Below are positions 1 to 9,889 of a DNA stretch of 64,000 nucleotides, one piece after another (the stretch's first letter is position 1; each line of letters starts with the position of its first letter). Below the pieces are notes generated by a model. That model searched no databases and was not told where the DNA came from. It was given only the letters and a program-made list of their open reading frames with translations. The DNA lies in assembly GCF_047948215.1 (NCBI RefSeq), contig NC_134456.1, forward strand, positions 82,166,515-82,230,514, written 5' to 3'. The DNA is from Lycorma delicatula. Its lineage: Eukaryota; Arthropoda; Insecta; Hemiptera; Fulgoridae. The position numbers were made by a program, and so were the translations under genes.

Positions 1-124
1 AGCACGTCTCAGACAACAGTATCACGTCTATCAGTAGATCCTCGGCCAGACGGCATAGTTCCTCCGTCCGGCCTACTACTGAGTTGGCGTTCCACTGCAA
101 GAGTCTGAGGGTGGGCCTAACCAT
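1..124 (-). CDS. LINE ORF2 (endonuclease-reverse transcriptase), N-terminal 41 codons only
   Basis: The ATG is at 122-124 on the minus strand and the frame stays open to the window edge. The readable peptide includes LRLLQWNANS near the start and VILLSETC near the end. This is the beginning of the apurinic/apyrimidinic-like endonuclease domain of Jockey/R1-type ORF2 proteins (WNAN..., then D-x-I-L-L-S-E-T with the metal-binding Glu). The start codon lies inside the end of ORF1: the two frames overlap by 8 nt (ATGGTTAG, 117-124), so ORF2 is probably translated by termination-reinitiation. The reverse transcriptase part lies outside the window. Confidence 0.85.
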   Translation of the reverse strand, partial: MVRPTLRLLQWNANSVVGRTEELCRLAEDLLIDVILLSETC

Positions 125-1574
125 ACCTGGACAGTACAGCCATGAGGCACTCTATTAAGGACTGAATACAGTCCTTGAGAGATTTTGCCTGGAGCAGGCG
201 TGGCAAAACCATCATGATATCTGGCAGGATATCCTTCACTGTCATCTGCGACAGGAAGTCCATGCCAGTGGTCTCCAACGGGGTAGCCGGTTTCGGATTG
301 CCGCTGGGGGTGCCTTTTGGCGCGGCCGCCCTTTTGGTGGGGCGCGGGGCCACAGTGTTTTTAACAGCCTGCTTGGCCTTCCCAGCCGGAGCAGGCTTTG
401 CCTTTCCCGTCGAGGAAGGCTTAGCCTTCTTCGCCGGGGCCGGCTTTGCCTTTCCCGTCGAGGAAGGCTTGGCCTTCTTCGCCGGGGCCGGCTTTGTCGC
501 CGCCTTTTGTTTCACCACCTTCTTGGTGGTTGCCGCCGGTTTTGGCTTGGCGGGTGTTGGGGAGGGTACCTCCCCTTTTTTCACGACCGCTTTGGCCACA
601 GGTGCCGGCACCTCCGGTTTGGGGACTGTTTTTCCCCCACCGGCAACACGGGCCCAGCTGCGGCCGTCCAAAGTCGCGGGCTTTTTAAGTCCCTTGACTT
701 TGTTTGTCTGCTCCTTATAATAGGGGCAGCCCCTGTAATTGGCCGGATGTGGCCCCTTACAGTTGACGCATGAGGCTGGTTCCTCACGCGGCTTGACGCA
801 GGCAGAAGTGTCGTGGTTTCCACCACACTTTACGCATTGCTGGGCCCTCTGGCAGTAATTGGACGAGTGTCCAAATTTCTGGCATCTGTGGCACTGGGGT
901 GGCCCCCCTCGTGACACAAATGCAGTCACTGCGACCTTGCAGTAAAAAATACTGCCAAGGTCATAAATGGCCCGGGCCAAAGGGGTCCTCTTAAGGGCCA
1001 CTAGGCAGGTCGGGGTTTCCCGACCGTCCCTTGTGAGGAGCTTCTTAACCGAAACCACCTCATAGCCAAGGGAGGTCAGTTCCTCCCTTACTTCCTCCGG
1101 GGCAGCCCCATAGGGGATCCCCCGTATAACCACCTTCAGCTCCCTGTCCTTCGGGAGCTGAAAGGAGTGAAAGGCGATTCCCTTCGAGTGCAGAAAACTC
1201 TGCACCGCCCGGTAATCCGCCTCGCTGCCCAGCTGCAGCCTTATCGAGAGCCCGGTGCTTTTAGCCACCAGGCGCCCCCCAATCCTCGACTTTATGTCCC
1301 TCGCCAATGCTGGCCACTCTTTCGGGCAGTCCAGCATTATCGGCGGGATTTTCTCCCGCCTGACGGTAGCAGGCTGTGATGGGGCCCCATCATCAGCCTG
1401 CGAGTTGGCAGCTGCTGCAGCCTTGCTGCAGCCCGCTACGGGCTCCGCCTCCATAGGAGGCGCGGAGTCCCGGCGTTTCTGGCGCTTCCTAGCGCCAGAC
1501 CCGCTTTCCTCTCCACCGTCGGACAGTTCCGTGGTGGGAGAACGGGGTGGAGGAGGCCTTATTTTTCCTTCCAT
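117..1574 (-). CDS. LINE ORF1, gag-like nucleic-acid-binding protein (Jockey type), intact
   Basis: This is an uninterrupted 485-codon frame. Residues 1-75 are low-complexity and basic. Residues about 80-220 resemble the conserved domain preceding the knuckles of Jockey-clade ORF1 proteins (KEWPALARDIK, then VVIRGIPYGA). Three zinc knuckles follow: C228-C231-H236-C241 (CX2CX4HX4C), C247-C250-H254-C259 (CX2CX3HX4C) and C269-C272-H276-C283. Residues about 300-430 are a Lys/Ala/Pro-rich tail that includes two exact-length copies of a 16-residue repeat. In this family the protein coats the element RNA and guides it to the nucleus. The frame closes at TAG 117-119, overlapping ORF2. Lack of stops or frameshifts suggests recent insertion. 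Long plus-strand frames opposite it are shadows of its GC-rich sequence. Confidence 0.92.
   Translation of the reverse strand: MEGKIRPPPPRSPTTELSDGGEESGSGARKRQKRRDSAPPMEAEPVAGCSKAAAAANSQADDGAPSQPATVRREKIPPIMLDCPKEWPALARDIKSRIGGRLVAKSTGLSIRLQLGSEADYRAVQSFLHSKGIAFHSFQLPKDRELKVVIRGIPYGAAPEEVREELTSLGYEVVSVKKLLTRDGRETPTCLVALKRTPLARAIYDLGSIFYCKVAVTAFVSRGGPPQCHRCQKFGHSSNYCQRAQQCVKCGGNHDTSACVKPREEPASCVNCKGPHPANYRGCPYYKEQTNKVKGLKKPATLDGRSWARVAGGGKTVPKPEVPAPVAKAVVKKGEVPSPTPAKPKPAATTKKVVKQKAATKPAPAKKAKPSSTGKAKPAPAKKAKPSSTGKAKPAPAGKAKQAVKNTVAPRPTKRAAAPKGTPSGNPKPATPLETTGMDFLSQMTVKDILPDIMMVLPRLLQAKSLKDCIQSLIECLMAVLSRYG
394..489 (-). repeat. 48-bp tandem duplication inside the LINE ORF1
   Basis: Two adjacent 48-bp units (394-441 and 442-489) differ at about one position, and a third unit starts and breaks off at 490. 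They encode the repeated Lys/Ala/Pro/Ser-rich 16-residue unit in the C-terminal tail of ORF1. Because the unit length is a multiple of three, copy number can change without breaking the frame. Confidence 0.85.
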
Positions 1575-1975
1575 TGAGGAAAATAAGGAAGAAAAATTTA
1601 AAAATTAAAATTAAAATTAAACTTAATTTACACTTCTTAATCTACACTTGCTGTAAAATAAAATCACTGACAAGAAAATCAATTAAAAAATAAAATTATT
1701 TTAAAAGTAGCACAATAGTCCTATAATAATAGGCTATTTACTTAATGTATTCACAATGACTACAAGAGTTCACTTTACATTATTAGAAATATTGAATAGG
1801 ATAAAAGTAAAATTAAGAAAAGGATTATCCTTTTCTTAATGTGACTGGCCTGTAGTCCAGGTAGCTGGCCGCCCGGCTGATGTCCTAGCAGACCCTTCTC
1901 ACATTGTCTGGCGACGCAGGTAGAAGAACTGTTGAACACCTGGCTGGACTGGTTACAACTGACAATTCACAGAGC
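1575..1975 (-). promoter_or_regulatory. Probable 5' leader and internal promoter region of the Jockey-type LINE
   Basis: The stretch lies directly upstream of ORF1 on the minus strand. It starts with an A/T-rich spacer (1575-1840) followed by a GC-richer segment (about 1840-1960), as would suit a LINE leader carrying a downstream promoter. The exact first base cannot be fixed without another copy. The promoter role is inferred from how Jockey elements work, not from a clear motif. Confidence 0.4.
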
Positions 1976-2029
1976 ACAATAAAACACAACCTTTCACTAC
2001 AAGAGCCAAGGATGGAATCATGAAATATC

Positions 2030-2812
2030 AATCTTCGTACATCCAAGTCCATTCGTTAATGGGATATGACTTAAGAGAGACTGGAAGCTTGGTTTCGGAA
2101 ACTGGAAATCATCCAAAAGTTCCAGTTAGTGATGAGACTGTGAATCATGTACAATGCAATTACTGTCAGTCCTCGAAAGTCAATTAGGTAGGCTAGTTAC
2201 CAACTACAAACTCCTTGTTCCACAGTTCTTGATATCATTCAAATGCGGATCTGTTTGCAAGCATACAAGTTGCAACACCTTTATTATAGTAAACCAAAAC
2301 ATTGCCACCTATATCAGTTTGCTCCAAAGCTAATGCAACATGTTGAAAACGATACTAATTATCTTGATACGTTATTATTTAGTGATGAGGCAACCTTTCA
2401 TGTGTGGGAAAGTTAACAGACACAGTTGTCATATTTGAGGTACTGAAACCCCCAAACAGTAATCGAAAATGAAAGGGACACACCGAAAGTCAACATTTGG
2501 TTAGGACTACACAAAAATGGCATCATTGGTATTTCTTTTTTTCTCTGAGCCCCTGTGACAAGAAACACGTACGTCAATATGCTTCAGAACTTTGCTCTTC
2601 CTCAGATTTCTGCAACTTCAGTTTCCAACGAGATGATCTCCACCAACTTGTATAATCCACATTAAAACTTGGTGTTTATTAAAGAAAAAAAAAATTAAAT
2701 TGGATGGTTCTCTTAATTTAAGCTTGGATGGTTCTCTTAATTTAAGCTTGGATGGTTCTCTTAATTTAAGCTGTTACTTTTGGATACCTTTAGCCCGGCA
2801 CCCTGTATGACA
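2030..2812 (+). pseudogene. Tc1/mariner-superfamily (DUF4817/DDE_3 type) transposase relic
   Basis: Conceptual translation with several frame changes gives the family in order. Around 2090 there is ETGSLVSETGNHPKVPVSDE, the end of the helix-turn-helix region. Around 2240-2270 there is a piece ending in LQAYKLQ. At about 2360-2400 LLFSDEATFHV contains the first catalytic Asp. Further on come NPQTVIENERD and PKVNIWLGLH, and near 2580 MLQNFALPQI. At least three in-frame stops are present and the region with the third acidic residue is missing, so it cannot make a transposase. The right side ends in GGCACCCTGTA, which looks like a terminal inverted repeat of this superfamily. The left terminus was not found, perhaps because the LINE inserted there. 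Confidence 0.8.
2700..2771 (+). repeat. Three perfect 24-bp tandem repeats near the right end of the transposon relic
   Basis: Units 2700-2723, 2724-2747 and 2748-2771 are identical (each begins TTGGATGGTTC and ends AATTTAAGC). The array sits between the end of the readable transposase and the terminal CACCCTGTA sequence. Confidence 0.95.
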
Positions 2813-3418
2813 GGATGATAGGAAGGGTTATGTTAATGTTTTGTTTTAATCTATCTGTCTTAATATTTCACATGGCTGCGATGTATAAAAAGTAATAGAG
2901 ATCCAAGAGACATTGTTAATATACTTTCTCTGAAAGGAGCTAATACAGGGCAGCATTTTATTTGATTTGGCTGGTAATGCAGCAAAACATAAAACATACT
3001 GTAAAAGTCCCCTAGAAAACCTAGTGTGGGATATTAGGTATTTCTTAGAATTATTATGCTTTTTTTGCTATCGACCAGTTTTTCTTAAAGACATCTAACA
3101 GTGACCTGTGTTTAGCTCAATAATGAGCTCTCCTTCATTTAAGTGTTAAATGAAGACCACTTCATTCTTAATTTTTTAGTATTGTGCTCGACATTGGATC
3201 TTGTTGTTCTTGAAAATGGGTATGCCATTTTTAGAATTGATTTGTGTTTTATGTCCAGCTGACTATAACTGTTATGGTTATGGCATCTAACTCACTATAA
3301 ATAAATAGTGCTGAAAAAATAATTTAGCAATATATTATGTAAAAAATTATTTTAAAGGTTAGTAATAGTAAACTTTTTTTTAATTCTTGTAATAATAATA
3401 ATTTTTCTTTTGTTATTG

Positions 3419-3461
<43 letters not shown>

Positions 3462-4440
3462 GATAAGGAATAAAATCATTATATGGTGTTCAACAGTTCA
3501 GGCCATTTTTATGTTATGCTAGGAAACAGTAAAAATTAAATATAATTAGAACATGAATATTTGTTTATATTTATGTTATTTATAAAAAAATTATTTAATT
3601 TCTACTTTTCGTTTTGTTAAATGATGTCTAGTAATAATTATTAGACATAGTTATTCCAAGTAACAGTACCCACAGTAATAATTTTCCACGCGTGCTATGT
3701 CTTTAAATTGGCACTATTAAGCAGAAGTGGAGTAATGTACATCATCAAAAGACACCACTGAGAATTGTGGCATCATATACATGTATGAAGCTCACAGATG
3801 GATGTTTTAGGTATGATACTAACTTCTTGGTTAACTTTTATTTTATTAATGGGTTGATTGATGCAACCATTAGTTCTTGGTTGTCAGTGGATTTAAGTTA
3901 AGGTATCCCAACCCACTTAATTTCAGTAGATCGTAACAAGCGTTTATTTTATTCATTTGGTTTAGTTTCCAAATAAACTGAATTCTAGTCATAGGTTATG
4001 GGTGTAAAATGGGTTCTGCAACTCATCCTAGAGATAATGATAATCAAAAAATTAATCATTCCATTAATTTTAAAGTGAAAAGAACCTGAATATCTATTCT
4101 GTTAGATAAAAACATAAAAGTGGTTCGTTTATTTAAGTCATATTTTTTTCATTAATTTCTTATGTATTATTGCATTATAATTATTTTTCAGTCGGTTAAC
4201 ACAAAATAATATCTGGTTAACACAACTATAAAACAAGGAAACTTTACTAACCAGAAATTTTGTTATATCTCTTTTCTTTAGGAATTGTAATCTGATGTCA
4301 CATTACCCAATTATGTCTATGTATTTATTTAATATATGTTATTTCTATGTATTGTTTAATATTACTTATCAGAAATTTTGAGAAAATGTTTAAAATATCT
4401 ATGTGGAATGTGTAGTATAGTGTTACAGGTTTAGAGTTTA
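2813..4440. other. AT-rich non-coding stretch with a TA microsatellite
   Basis: No coding, RNA or transposon signature was recognised, apart from an uninterrupted TA dinucleotide run at about 3424-3457. It ends at the target-site duplication of the next element. Confidence 0.5.
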
Positions 4441-4453
4441 GGTTAGTCAGAAA
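4441..4453 (+). repeat. Left target-site duplication of the R1-clade LINE
   Basis: GGTTAGTCAGAAA, identical to 9877-9889 just after the poly(A) tail of the element. Confidence 0.95.
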
Positions 4454-5065
4454 CGAGTCGAGTTGTGGACTTCACGGAGTACGGACGTGTTTTCTTACCG
4501 CTCTGCGATCTGTTAGTTATTTGATTGGTTTTTTCAGTTTAATTCTGGTTATGTGATTTGGGAACTAAAGTGAATTGGTTAAAGATTGTGGATTGTCATT
4601 TTTTAAAGTTTTCGGATACGGACATACCTATTTTTTAGAGTTTTTTGCTTTATAAGTGAAATAGTGTTTTTTAAGTGTTTTTGCTTAATATATTTTGAAA
4701 TTACAGTGGCTGAAAGGGTAATTTGACTTTAATACTAGTGTAGTCTACTGCTGTTCACTAAGAGTGAGTATAATTAATGTTTCATTGTAATTAAAGACGT
4801 TTTTTGAGGCTATATAAGTGCTAAAATAGGCAAATTATTCTAAGTTAAAAGACAGGATCATACAAGCGTACTAATTGAAGTAAACAACAACTTGGAAAAT
4901 TTTCGCGAAATATTCTTAGTAATAGGAGTGAAATTTTCTAAGTCCTGAGAGACGTTTAATAATCCTATAACAATAATTCCAAGATATAAATCCGTTTCAT
5001 AACCCTTCCTACCCCCTGACCCCCCCTTAATTTTTTAAGCCCATATTTTATCGTGTGGGTACTCG
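4454..5065 (+). promoter_or_regulatory. 5' leader of the R1-clade LINE with a possible downstream promoter element
   Basis: The element begins CGAGTCGAGTTGTGG. About 29-36 nt from the first base lies CGGACGTG, matching the core downstream promoter element (RGWYV) at the spacing used by internal promoters of insect LINEs. No TATA box is needed upstream in that model. The remainder is an AT-rich leader of about 600 bp. The promoter assignment is inferred from sequence and spacing. Confidence 0.45.
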
Positions 5066-6652
5066 TTGTATACAGAATTGTCCTCTGAGTGCAGCTGTGG
5101 AGAATGCGTCGCAGAGGGTCGCTTCCAACGGAAGAAATGTCCACCCAAAGTGTGGTTAACCAAAACTGTGGTTACGAAGAAAGTGACGGAATCTAATGGA
5201 AAGAAGAGAGTCAGACAAGGTTCCTCAGAGGAGGAGGAGTCAAATTCGAACAGTCTGGGAAGCATTACCTACCAGCTAGGATTAGTAATGATGGTGTTAA
5301 AACAACATATGGGACCCGGTGTTGCGAGATATATTGGAGAGCATGAGCAGCAACTGAAAAAGATATATATGGGACTAAAGACATTAACAGAGATGTCACC
5401 CCCATTAAATGTTGCCAGGCCACGCAGACTGACTTGGAAGTATCTGAGGTAGACAAGGAGACTACTAGAGAGTACTATCAGGAAAAGTTACAGATGATGA
5501 ATTAATAGAATTGCTACCTAAGCGTTGGCCAGCCTCGTTACGCGATAAAATAATTTCTGTCACAGAATTACCTATTGAGGTGGGGGATATATGCAACATC
5601 AAAGATTTACGGAAACATAGCACAAATGAGGTTGCAGAAGTACAGAAACCGAGATACTCTGCAGGAGACATACTACGGGATGAAATTTCAGTCATTGGTG
5701 CTCAAAGAGTTGAGGTACAGAAATGCAAATACAAAGTTTATTATGACACTGAGAAGAAGTCGATGAGGCATATATTGCAGGCTATTAGGAAGATAAATGC
5801 ACAATCACCAAAAGTAGCGTTTATACTGCTGAATAATAACATAGGAAATTATACAAAGAAAATCTTATCTTACTTAAATAAGGATAGTGCGGAACCAGTA
5901 AAAGTCTTGACTTTGCATACTGGCCCTAAGGGTGAACAGACCAGACCAGGACAAGTACCAATTAAGAAGGCAACGCTGCCAGCGGAAAGATAGTCGGACG
6001 GTGGTGGTAAAAGTGGCGGGTAAATCCTACGCGGATTTGCTTAGATCAATGAAATCTGCAGTAAACAACGAGGAAGCAAAGGATGTAATATCGTTGCGGA
6101 AAGGCAAAAAAACCAAATTGCATGTTTGTATCCAGGGTGTTCAGAAAGCTATAGATTTCACAAACACTCTTAGAGATAAAGCGGCAGATTCTACAGGTAG
6201 ACCTGAGGACGCGAGCGAGTAGACGAACAATTGTTCACATTAAAGACGTAGATTTTGATACTTCGGAGCAGGAAATAATGACTGGGGTAGTGAATAGAAT
6301 TGGCAGTGGTGAAGAAGTGAAGATATCATCTATTAGGAAAGGGTATGCTGAGACCCAAAATGTAATTACTTCCTATAGGGCTGCCTGTAGGTTGGTGGAA
6401 CAAAGACTGAAGATCGGCTGGGTTAACTGCCAGGCATATATAAGAGAAACAGAAGAGAAGTGGTACAGGTGCTGGTGTTCGGGTCATTGTAGGCACGAGT
6501 GCAAAGGGCCTGACAGGATGGACCTTTGCTTCAACTGTGGAGGCAAAGGCCATAAGATTGCTGACTGCAGGGAACACAGTAGCTGCTTAGATTGTGGAAG
6601 TCAAGAACACCGCACCGGAGGCTGGGGGTGCCCAAAGTACTCAAATGCTTAG
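5066..6652 (+). pseudogene. R1-clade LINE ORF1 (gag-like), broken by frameshifts
   Basis: The protein is readable in four successive frame blocks: 5066-5452, about 5470-5993, 5932-6222 and 6230-6652, so at least three frameshifts interrupt it. The last block holds the RNA-binding module: a first knuckle that is damaged (CWCSGH... instead of CX2C), a perfect CX2CX4HX4C knuckle (CFNCGGKGHKIADC) and a CX2CX4HX6C knuckle (CLDCGSQEHRTGGWGC). The spacing and the link DRMDL between knuckles are typical of R1-clade ORF1 proteins. The frame ends at TAG 6650-6652. Its normal role would be binding the element RNA. Confidence 0.88.
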
Positions 6653-9532
6653 AGTGATATTGGTTAATGCGAATAGAAACACCTTATCCCATCATTTGGT
6701 CAGCGAGCTGGTCATTGAACAGAGGGCTTATTGATTGTCACTGAGCCGAATAAGTATGTTGCTGCTCGAACAGGCTGGGTAGCGGACACAGAGGGAGACG
6801 TAGCCATTAAGGATGTAAGCGGGAGGTTAGCCTGGAGAACGATGTCCAGATTCAGAGGTATGCTGGCATTAGAATCTGACTCAACACTCGTGATTGGTGC
6901 TTATGTATCACCTAATTGTGATATACATGAATTCACAAGATGGTTAGATACAATACATGGAACGGTAATGAACTCCAGGAAGAAAGTCATCATTTTAGGA
7001 GATTTTAACAGCAAAGCGATAGCAGCAGGGAGTGCATACACCAATCGAAGAGGCGAGATTCTGACTGACATGATGGAAGCTGTTGGCTGCCATTGTGTAA
7101 ACGATGGTACCCCAACTTATGAGGCGAGAGGACACTCGTCGTCAGTCTTAGATTTAACAATCATAGATGATAGGTGGAGAAGGGAACACTGGGATTGGCG
7201 AGTGTTACCACATGATGTGGCTAGTGATCATCATGCCACCATAATTAGCATTAAAGATCCAGATTATTTTACTAGAGAAAAAATGCCCCACTGCAGACTT
7301 ACAATGGAGCAGATTGAGAGTATAGTCAGTAGAACGGCGTAAAGGCTCACCAATATAGAGAATTTGTCACCAACGGCGCTGACTAATGTCATAAAACAGG
7401 AAATGGGCAGAGAAGCTCATAGAAGTGCCAAGAGAGACCCAGTGTATTGGTGGAATCGAGAGATAGAAACACTAAGAGGGCACCTGCAAATGCATAGGAG
7501 AAGGAAGCAAAGACTTCCTAAGTACGAGGCGGACAGGAGTATGAAGAAGCATCCTAACTTACATAGAGACTAGACAAGCCTTAAATAAAGCGATTCGAAC
7601 GTCCAAAAAGAAACACTGGCATAGACTCTGCGAGGAGTTAGATGGGGACCCCTGGGGGCAAGCATATAAGAGTATTACCAAGCGATTCGGAAGGCGTTTG
7701 CCTAAACTAAACAAGGAGCAGGCAGAACTTCAGATAAATGAACTGTTTCCCTGTAGAGAGGAAGTTGAAGGAAACATAATAGATTGTGAAGCTAGACGCT
7801 TTACGTTTTCAGAATTACATACGGCAGTTGGGCAGCTTGGTAATAGGAAGAGCCCGGGTCCCGACGGAATTCCTGCTGCACTACTTAAAGGTAAAGAGAG
7901 TCCCTTACGAGATGCTTGAAGTGGCCAGCCACGGATTAGAGAATAAGACCTTCCCAGGTATTTGGAAGGAATCAAGAGTGGTGTTCCTCTCCAAAGGAAC
8001 AAATGATAATGGAGACCCACTATATAGACCATTAAGCCTCCTAAATACTATGGCGAAAGTAGTAGAAAAGATGCTTTCCGCCGGAATTCTTAAGGAACTG
8101 GAAGAAGGGATAGGAATTAGTGACAACCAGTACGGACTCTGGAAGGGTTGTTCGACGGTACAGGCGGCGACAAAAGTCATACACTGGGCAAATGATACTA
8201 GGAAAGGTACATGGAGAACGAGGGGTATTCCCCTATTCATAACATTAGATGTGAAAAACACCTTTGGATCTATTAAGTGGGAGTCAATAAACAGTGCATT
8301 AGCAGAGAAAGGCATCAGTCCCTATTTAAGAAGGCAAATAGGGGAATATCTCTCGAATAGAGAGTGTTTGGCAGACACGCAGAGTGAGAGCCTACGGTTC
8401 AACATTTATGGAGGTGTGCCACAGGGCTCTGTATTAGGACCCTTACTTTGAGTACTGGCCTTTGATGGGGTACTAAGACTTGAATATCACGATGGGGTAC
8501 AAGTAGTCGCCTATGCCGATGATCTGGCGGTACTCATTAAGGGTAAAACTATTGCTGAGATACAGGACAGAGCTAACATCACTCTACGGATGATAGATGA
8601 CTGGATGAAAGAGAGGGGACTGCAGTTGGCAATTGATAAATGTAAGTACCTTATGTTTACTGGGAAGAGGATACTAGACCATCGAGCCATTAAATATGTG
8701 GAATCAGCAAATAACAGAGGTTGAAAAGGTCAAATATCTAGGTGTGACGTTTGAAAGAAATTGCCGGTTTACTCAGCATATAATAGGAGTATGTAAAAAA
8801 GGAGAACAGATGACTAAGAGTCTGAACGTGATAATGTCAACTCAGCGAGCTCCAAGATCCTCTAAGAGAAGAGCGATATCGTCTACTGTGATCTCGATGA
8901 TGTTGTATGCGGTACCATTGTGGTGGCCCTCAGTCAGGATTAAAAGGAATCTTAACACACTAGTGAGCACTCATAGGAGGCTATTGCTGGGGGTTGTATC
9001 AGCTTACAGGACGGTCTCCTATGATGCGTTGTGCGTATTGTCTGGGGTCCCACCGATAGATTTGATGGCCCTAAATAGAGTTGAGAGGGCGCAAGGCCTT
9101 GAAGCAAACGAAGCCAAAGCAAGATTAAGACTGAGATGGCAAAACAGATGGCGAGAAGATGGACCGGCCAAGCGCACTAAAGAATTAATTCCTGATCTGG
9201 CAGTATGGTTGGACAGGAAGCACGGGGAGACTAATTATTATATCACGCAATTTTTCACAGGTCACAGCAACTTTAATGAGTACCTCCATTGTGTTGGAAG
9301 AAGGCCAGGACCAGAATGTATGTATTGTGGAAGAGCAGATAATGCAGAACATACTTTTTTCTGTTGCGAAAAGTGGGCAACAAAAAGGAGGAACTCTGGC
9401 ATAGTAGGCATGAGCCCAGCAAAAGTTCTAGTTTATATGCTCAGGAATGAAACAAGCTGGAAAAAAGTAGCAGAATTCATAAATGGTGTGTTATCAGAGA
9501 AAGACATGGATGAAAATCGATTGGGATACTAG
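6645..9532 (+). pseudogene. R1-clade LINE ORF2 (endonuclease plus reverse transcriptase), broken
   Basis: The ATG at 6645-6647 overlaps the ORF1 stop by 8 nt (ATGCTTAG). MLRVILVNANRN opens the endonuclease; frame is lost near 6730 and regained with LIVTEPNKY. GDFNSKA lies near 7000, SVLDLTI near 7145 and SDHHATI near 7230, the endonuclease catalytic and fold motifs. The reverse transcriptase starts near 7800 (SPGPDGIPAALLK), with FITLDVKNTFGSIKW near 8235, GGVPQGSVLGPLL near 8410 and YADDLAVLI at 8512-8538. TGA at 8449-8451 replaces a Trp that usually follows GPLL. Another frameshift lies near 8690, after which VEKVKYLGVTF resumes. The C-terminus has CMYCGRADNAEHTFFCC, the Cys/His motif of R1-clade ORF2. 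Disabling lesions: shifts near 6730, 7340-7600, 7700-7790 and 8690, plus the internal TGA. Confidence 0.92.
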
Positions 9533-9876
9533 TGTTAGAATAGGGAAGAGCGGACAGCCCTCAGTGCTGAGAGACGCCATGCTGAGGTGTGTAGTCCTCA
9601 ATGATCCACTGAGGACTCCAAGGGTTTGATAGGTTTCGATGAAGAACAAAGTGAAGTAAAAGACCCGGTGCCACGTCGGCTACCCGAGGTATGGCATGGC
9701 TACCAAATTGGGCAAAGTAGCAAACACTCAAAAGAGCTGACACTGGCAAGCCGACCTGCCATGTCAGACGTTCAGCCGGTAGGCGGGGAGGCTCGTTAGA
9801 GTTTACCAGACACTCCCCTGGGTGGTGCAAACCAACCAGTCGGACCGGCCCAGGGGAGTAGAGAAAAAAAAAAAAA
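9533..9876 (+). other. 3' untranslated region and A13 tail of the R1-clade LINE
   Basis: A GC-richer, non-coding 331-bp segment ends in CCCAGGGGAGTAGAG followed by thirteen A residues (9864-9876). The Pro/Gly-codon-rich minus-strand reading frame here is not conserved and is not called. Confidence 0.8.
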
Positions 9877-9889
9877 GGTTAGTCAGAAA
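9877..9889 (+). repeat. Right target-site duplication of the R1-clade LINE
   Basis: GGTTAGTCAGAAA directly follows the poly(A) tail and is identical to 4441-4453. Confidence 0.95.

Larger units (their letters stand above)
1..1975 (-). mobile_element. Jockey-type non-LTR retrotransposon, 5' portion, cut by the window edge
   Basis: The minus strand carries the start of ORF2 (1-124), a complete ORF1 (117-1574) and a 5' leader of roughly 400 bp. The coding part is GC-rich compared with the surrounding AT-rich DNA, which suggests a fairly recent insertion. The arrangement leader, gag-like ORF1 with three zinc knuckles, overlapping ORF2 starting with an endonuclease is standard for Jockey-clade LINEs. 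The right boundary near 1975 is estimated from where recognisable sequence gives way to a different transposon. No target-site duplication could be fixed because the 3' end is outside the window. Confidence 0.85.
4454..9876 (+). mobile_element. Complete-length R1-clade non-LTR retrotransposon with 13-bp target-site duplications
   Basis: The element is 5423 bp long: a 5' leader (4454-5065), ORF1 (5066-6652), ORF2 overlapping ORF1 by 8 nt (6645-9532), a 3' untranslated region (9533-9863) and a 13-base A tail (9864-9876). It is flanked by perfect 13-bp direct repeats, so both ends are known exactly. ORF1 with three zinc knuckles, and ORF2 with a GDFN endonuclease, a YADD reverse transcriptase and a C-terminal Cys/His motif, match the R1 clade. 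The host site is ordinary AT-rich DNA, not 28S rDNA. Frameshifts and a TGA at a conserved Trp make this copy inactive. Perfect target repeats together with several disabling mutations suggest either insertion of an already mutated copy or moderate age. Confidence 0.93.

Noticed and set aside
175..773. Plus-strand open frames of 80-181 codons
   Set aside because: They run antisense to the intact LINE ORF1 and are GC-driven shadows; their peptides are low-complexity and lack family motifs.
9561..9830. Minus-strand 89-codon frame
   Set aside because: It lies within the 3' untranslated region of the R1-clade LINE and shows no known domain.
4454..9876. R1 insertion in 28S rDNA
   Set aside because: The flanking DNA is AT-rich and has no rRNA features, and the 13-bp target repeat is not ribosomal in character.
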